Shown here in pieces: positions 5,484 through 7,350 of a DNA stretch of 7,350 nucleotides. Numbering within the stretch: the stretch's first letter is position 1; each line of letters opens with the position of its first letter. The DNA comes from an uncultured Blautia sp. (GTDB lineage Bacteria > Bacillota > Clostridia > Lachnospirales > Lachnospiraceae). The notes beneath the pieces are model-generated. The model worked only from the letters and a program-made list of their open reading frames with translations. It ran no database searches and was not told where the DNA came from. The stretch lies in the NCBI GenBank assembly GCA_900552095.1, contig URYM01000090.1, forward strand, positions 1 to 7,350, written 5' to 3'. The translations under genes were made by a program, and so were the position numbers.

Positions 5484-6507
5484 ACGGCGGGTGCGCTATA
5501 AGGGGACGCATCCCAGGTCTTATCAGGAAAAATATAAAGAACTGCAGCCGGAGAAATATAAGGATACCGTAGAGAAGGTTATCCGCAAAGGAAGCACTCC
5601 GGCGGGGATGCATATCTCAATTTGCGTCAAGGAAATCCTGGAGTTTCTCAAAATACAGCCAGGTCAGACAGGTCTGGATGCAACGCTGGGATACGGAGGA
5701 CATTCCTCAGCCATGCTAAAATGTCTGGAAGGCCGGGGACATCTCTACGGCCTGGATGTGGATCCTATTGAGATCCAGAAAACAGAGGAGCGTCTGAGAG
5801 CGAAAGGATACGGTCCGGATATTCTGACGGCAAAGCTGCTAAATTTTGCAGATGCAGATCAGCTTCTGCCCGAATCCGGCCTGTTTGATTTTGTACTGGC
5901 AGATCTGGGCGTCTCCTCCATGCAGATTGATAATCCTGAGCGGGGATTTACCTATAAGTTTGAAGGACCTCTGGATCTGCGGCTCAATCCCCGGGAGGGC
6001 ATATCGGCGGCGGAACGTCTGGCGGATATCACTCAGCCGGAACTGGAGGGGATGCTGACTGAGAATGCAGATGAGCCTTATGCCCGGCAGATCGCCCAGG
6101 CGGTGATACGGGAACAGCGGAAAGGAAAGAAGATTCAGACTACCATACAGCTACAGCAGGTGATCGAGAAGGCATTAAACTTTCTTCCGGAGAAGGAGCG
6201 GAAGGAGCAGATAAAAAAATCCTGCGCCAGAACGTTTCAGGCTTTGCGGATTGATGTAAACCGGGAGTTTGAGGTGCTGGAAGAATTTCTGGAGAAGCTG
6301 CCCGATCTGCTGAAAAGCGGAGGGCGGGTGGCTGTCCTGACGTTTCATTCAGGGGAGGACAGGCTGGTCAAAAAAGCTTTTCAGAGGATGTACCGGGAAG
6401 GTATTTACCGGGAAATCGCAAAAGATGTGATCCGTCCTTCGGCGGAGGAATGCAGCAGGAACAGCCGGGCGAGATCCACGAAGATGCGCTGGGCCATCAG
6501 AGCTTAA
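5464..6507 (+). CDS. rsmH: RsmH-type 16S rRNA (cytosine-1402-N4)-methyltransferase, N-terminally extended
   Basis: RsmH (MraW) methylates N4 of C1402 in helix 44 of 16S rRNA with S-adenosylmethionine. The 347 residues exceed the usual ~310 because of a basic N-terminal extension (about 1-48). The core follows with DATLGYGGHS at 72-81 (SAM loop), LDVDP at 97-101, DLGVSS at 147-152, SAAERL at 181-186, ARTFQALRIDVN at 255-266, TFHSGEDR at 293-300 and RNSRARSTKMR at 332-342. Several positions depart from the textbook family: LDLRLN for LDMRMD, SCARTFQ for HPATRTFQ, and HSGED for HSLED. The gene overlaps degV by 20 bases and is not in an mraZ-rsmH-ftsL division cluster, so it may be a second, paralogous copy. 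Fold and methyltransferase class are firm; the exact rRNA target is inferred. Confidence 0.88.
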   Translation: MEQKEHKRRVRYKGTHPRSYQEKYKELQPEKYKDTVEKVIRKGSTPAGMHISICVKEILEFLKIQPGQTGLDATLGYGGHSSAMLKCLEGRGHLYGLDVDPIEIQKTEERLRAKGYGPDILTAKLLNFADADQLLPESGLFDFVLADLGVSSMQIDNPERGFTYKFEGPLDLRLNPREGISAAERLADITQPELEGMLTENADEPYARQIAQAVIREQRKGKKIQTTIQLQQVIEKALNFLPEKERKEQIKKSCARTFQALRIDVNREFEVLEEFLEKLPDLLKSGGRVAVLTFHSGEDRLVKKAFQRMYREGIYREIAKDVIRPSAEECSRNSRARSTKMRWAIRA

Positions 6508-6526
6508 AGGAGGGGTTTTTACGGAG
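6506..6526 (+). promoter_or_regulatory. Two Shine-Dalgarno-like motifs before the alcohol dehydrogenase
   Basis: The strong AAAGGAGGGG (6506-6515) overlaps the rsmH stop but is 17 bases from the ATG at 6533, too far for normal use, and no in-frame ATG, GTG or TTG lies between. The weaker GGAG (6523-6526), 6 bases from that ATG, is better placed. The 25-base gap has no terminator, so the gene is probably co-transcribed with rsmH. Confidence 0.5.
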
Positions 6527-6532
6527 AAAGAA

Positions 6533-7300
6533 ATGAGGGCAGTCGTATACCGGGGGGAAGGAAGGGTGGCTCTGGAGAAGAGGAGGATTCCTAGAATTCT
6601 GGATCCCCGGGATGCACTGATCAGAGTAACGCTTACTACCATCTGTTCCAGTGATATACATATCAAGCATGGAGCCGTTCCGAGAGCAGTGCCGGGAGTT
6701 ACCCTGGGACATGAGTTTGTGGGACAGGTAGTGGAGACGGGAAGCCAGGTGCGGAAGGTAAAATCCGGAGATCGGGTTTCGGTCAATGTGGAGACATTCT
6801 GTGGGGAATGTTTTTTCTGCCGGAAAGGATTTGTCAATAACTGTACGGATAAAAATGGCGGCTGGGCGCTGGGATGCCGGATTGACGGGGGACAGGCGGA
6901 GTATGTACGGGTTCCCTATGCAGACCATGCGCTGACCAGGATCCCTGATTCTGTGTCGGATGAGCAGGCGCTCTTTGTGGGAGATATTCTGGCGACCGGA
7001 TACTGGGCGGCAAAAATCGGGGAATTAAAGCCTGCAGATACGGTGGCTGTGATCGGTGCCGGGCCTGCGGGACTTTGCACTATGATGTGCGCCCGCCTCT
7101 ATACTCCGGCGAAGATTATCGCCATTGATCCAGATGAAAGCCGTCTTGCCCTGGCAAAGGAACAGGGGCTGGCAGATGTAGTTCTGGTTCCGGGAAAAGA
7201 GGAAATAGAAAAAAGCGTGCTTCGAGAGACAGGTGGGCGCGGTGCGGACCGGGTTTTTGAGGCGGCGGGAGCTGCAAAGACTTTCTGCCTTGCCTGGCAG
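6533..7300 (+). CDS. Zinc-dependent medium-chain alcohol dehydrogenase, 3' end missing
   Basis: This is a zinc- and NAD(P)-dependent oxidoreductase of the medium-chain family. 256 residues are present of an expected ~340-350. C38, H60 and E61 (GHE) form the catalytic-zinc region, and D151 in the GDILATGYW segment resembles the region of formaldehyde dehydrogenase-like and related subgroups. C90, C93, C96 and C104 (C-x2-C-x2-C-x7-C) make the structural-zinc lobe. The Rossmann motif GAGPAG is at 175-180, and D199 at the end of the second strand favours NAD over NADP. The true sequence stops at codon 256 (7298-7300), exactly where the mosaic end begins; the following LSLIHI is adapter translation. 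Substrate cannot be told: threonine, sorbitol or a simple alcohol or aldehyde are all possible. Confidence 0.9.
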
Positions 7301-7350
7301 CTGTCTCTTATACACATCTGACGCTGCCGACGATCTTACGCGTGTAGATC
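7301..7350 (+). other. Untrimmed Nextera adapter, P5/i5 side (not biological)
   Basis: Bases 7301-7319 are the reverse complement of the Tn5 mosaic end, 7320-7333 the read-1 linker, 7334-7341 (TCTTACGC) the reverse complement of index GCGTAAGA, which matches S517, and 7342-7350 the start of the P5 oligo complement. All of it is synthetic and should be trimmed. It adds the false tail LSLIHI to the alcohol dehydrogenase and the false peptide MCIRDS on the minus strand. Confidence 0.98.

Noticed and set aside
55..7300. Mobile element, CRISPR array, tRNA, riboswitch, or a defence or toxin-antitoxin system.
   Set aside because: I found no transposase, integrase, direct-repeat array, tRNA-like fold or known defence domain. 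The gaps between genes are short (63, 114, 73 and 25 bases at most) and leave no room for one.

Overview
The window is a whole short contig from a Nextera-prepared Illumina library. Bases 1-54 and 7301-7350 are untrimmed sequencing adapter (P7 side with an i7 index on the left, P5 side with an i5 index on the right). The biological insert is therefore about 55-7300. Gene content, strong AGGAGG-type ribosome binding sites, GC near 50% and family-level protein resemblance suggest an anaerobic gut member of the Bacillota, class Clostridia, most likely Lachnospiraceae. That assignment comes from recognising protein families, not from a database match.

All recognisable genes lie on the plus strand. 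(1) 55-546 is the C-terminal end of a surface or extracellular protein with two chitobiase/hexosaminidase C-terminal-type beta-sandwich repeats. (2) 610-2891 holds nfnA-nfnB, the two subunits of an electron-bifurcating NADH-dependent ferredoxin:NADP+ oxidoreductase, overlapping by one base (TAATG). A 70-nt imperfect inverted repeat follows. (3) 3006-4537 holds a DUF6054-like small protein, an AlkD-type HEAT-repeat DNA glycosylase overlapping it by ATGA, and rlmH (23S rRNA pseudouridine-1915 N3-methyltransferase) 6 bases further on. (4) A TATAAT-type promoter precedes a DegV/FakB-like lipid-binding protein, an rsmH-type 16S rRNA C1402 N4-methyltransferase overlapping degV by 20 bases, and a zinc-dependent medium-chain alcohol dehydrogenase cut off by the right adapter.

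Functionally this is mostly core metabolism and housekeeping: redox balancing between NADH, NADPH and ferredoxin (Nfn), alkylation-damage repair, and two rRNA methyltransferases whose targets sit close together at the ribosomal decoding centre. I see no mobile element, CRISPR array, tRNA, rRNA, toxin-antitoxin or defence system, and no convincing new system. The points most worth a second look are the divergent, N-terminally extended RsmH encoded outside a division/cell-wall cluster, the DUF6054-glycosylase coupling, the 70-nt inverted repeat, and the adapter ends, which create false peptides and would mislead annotation.
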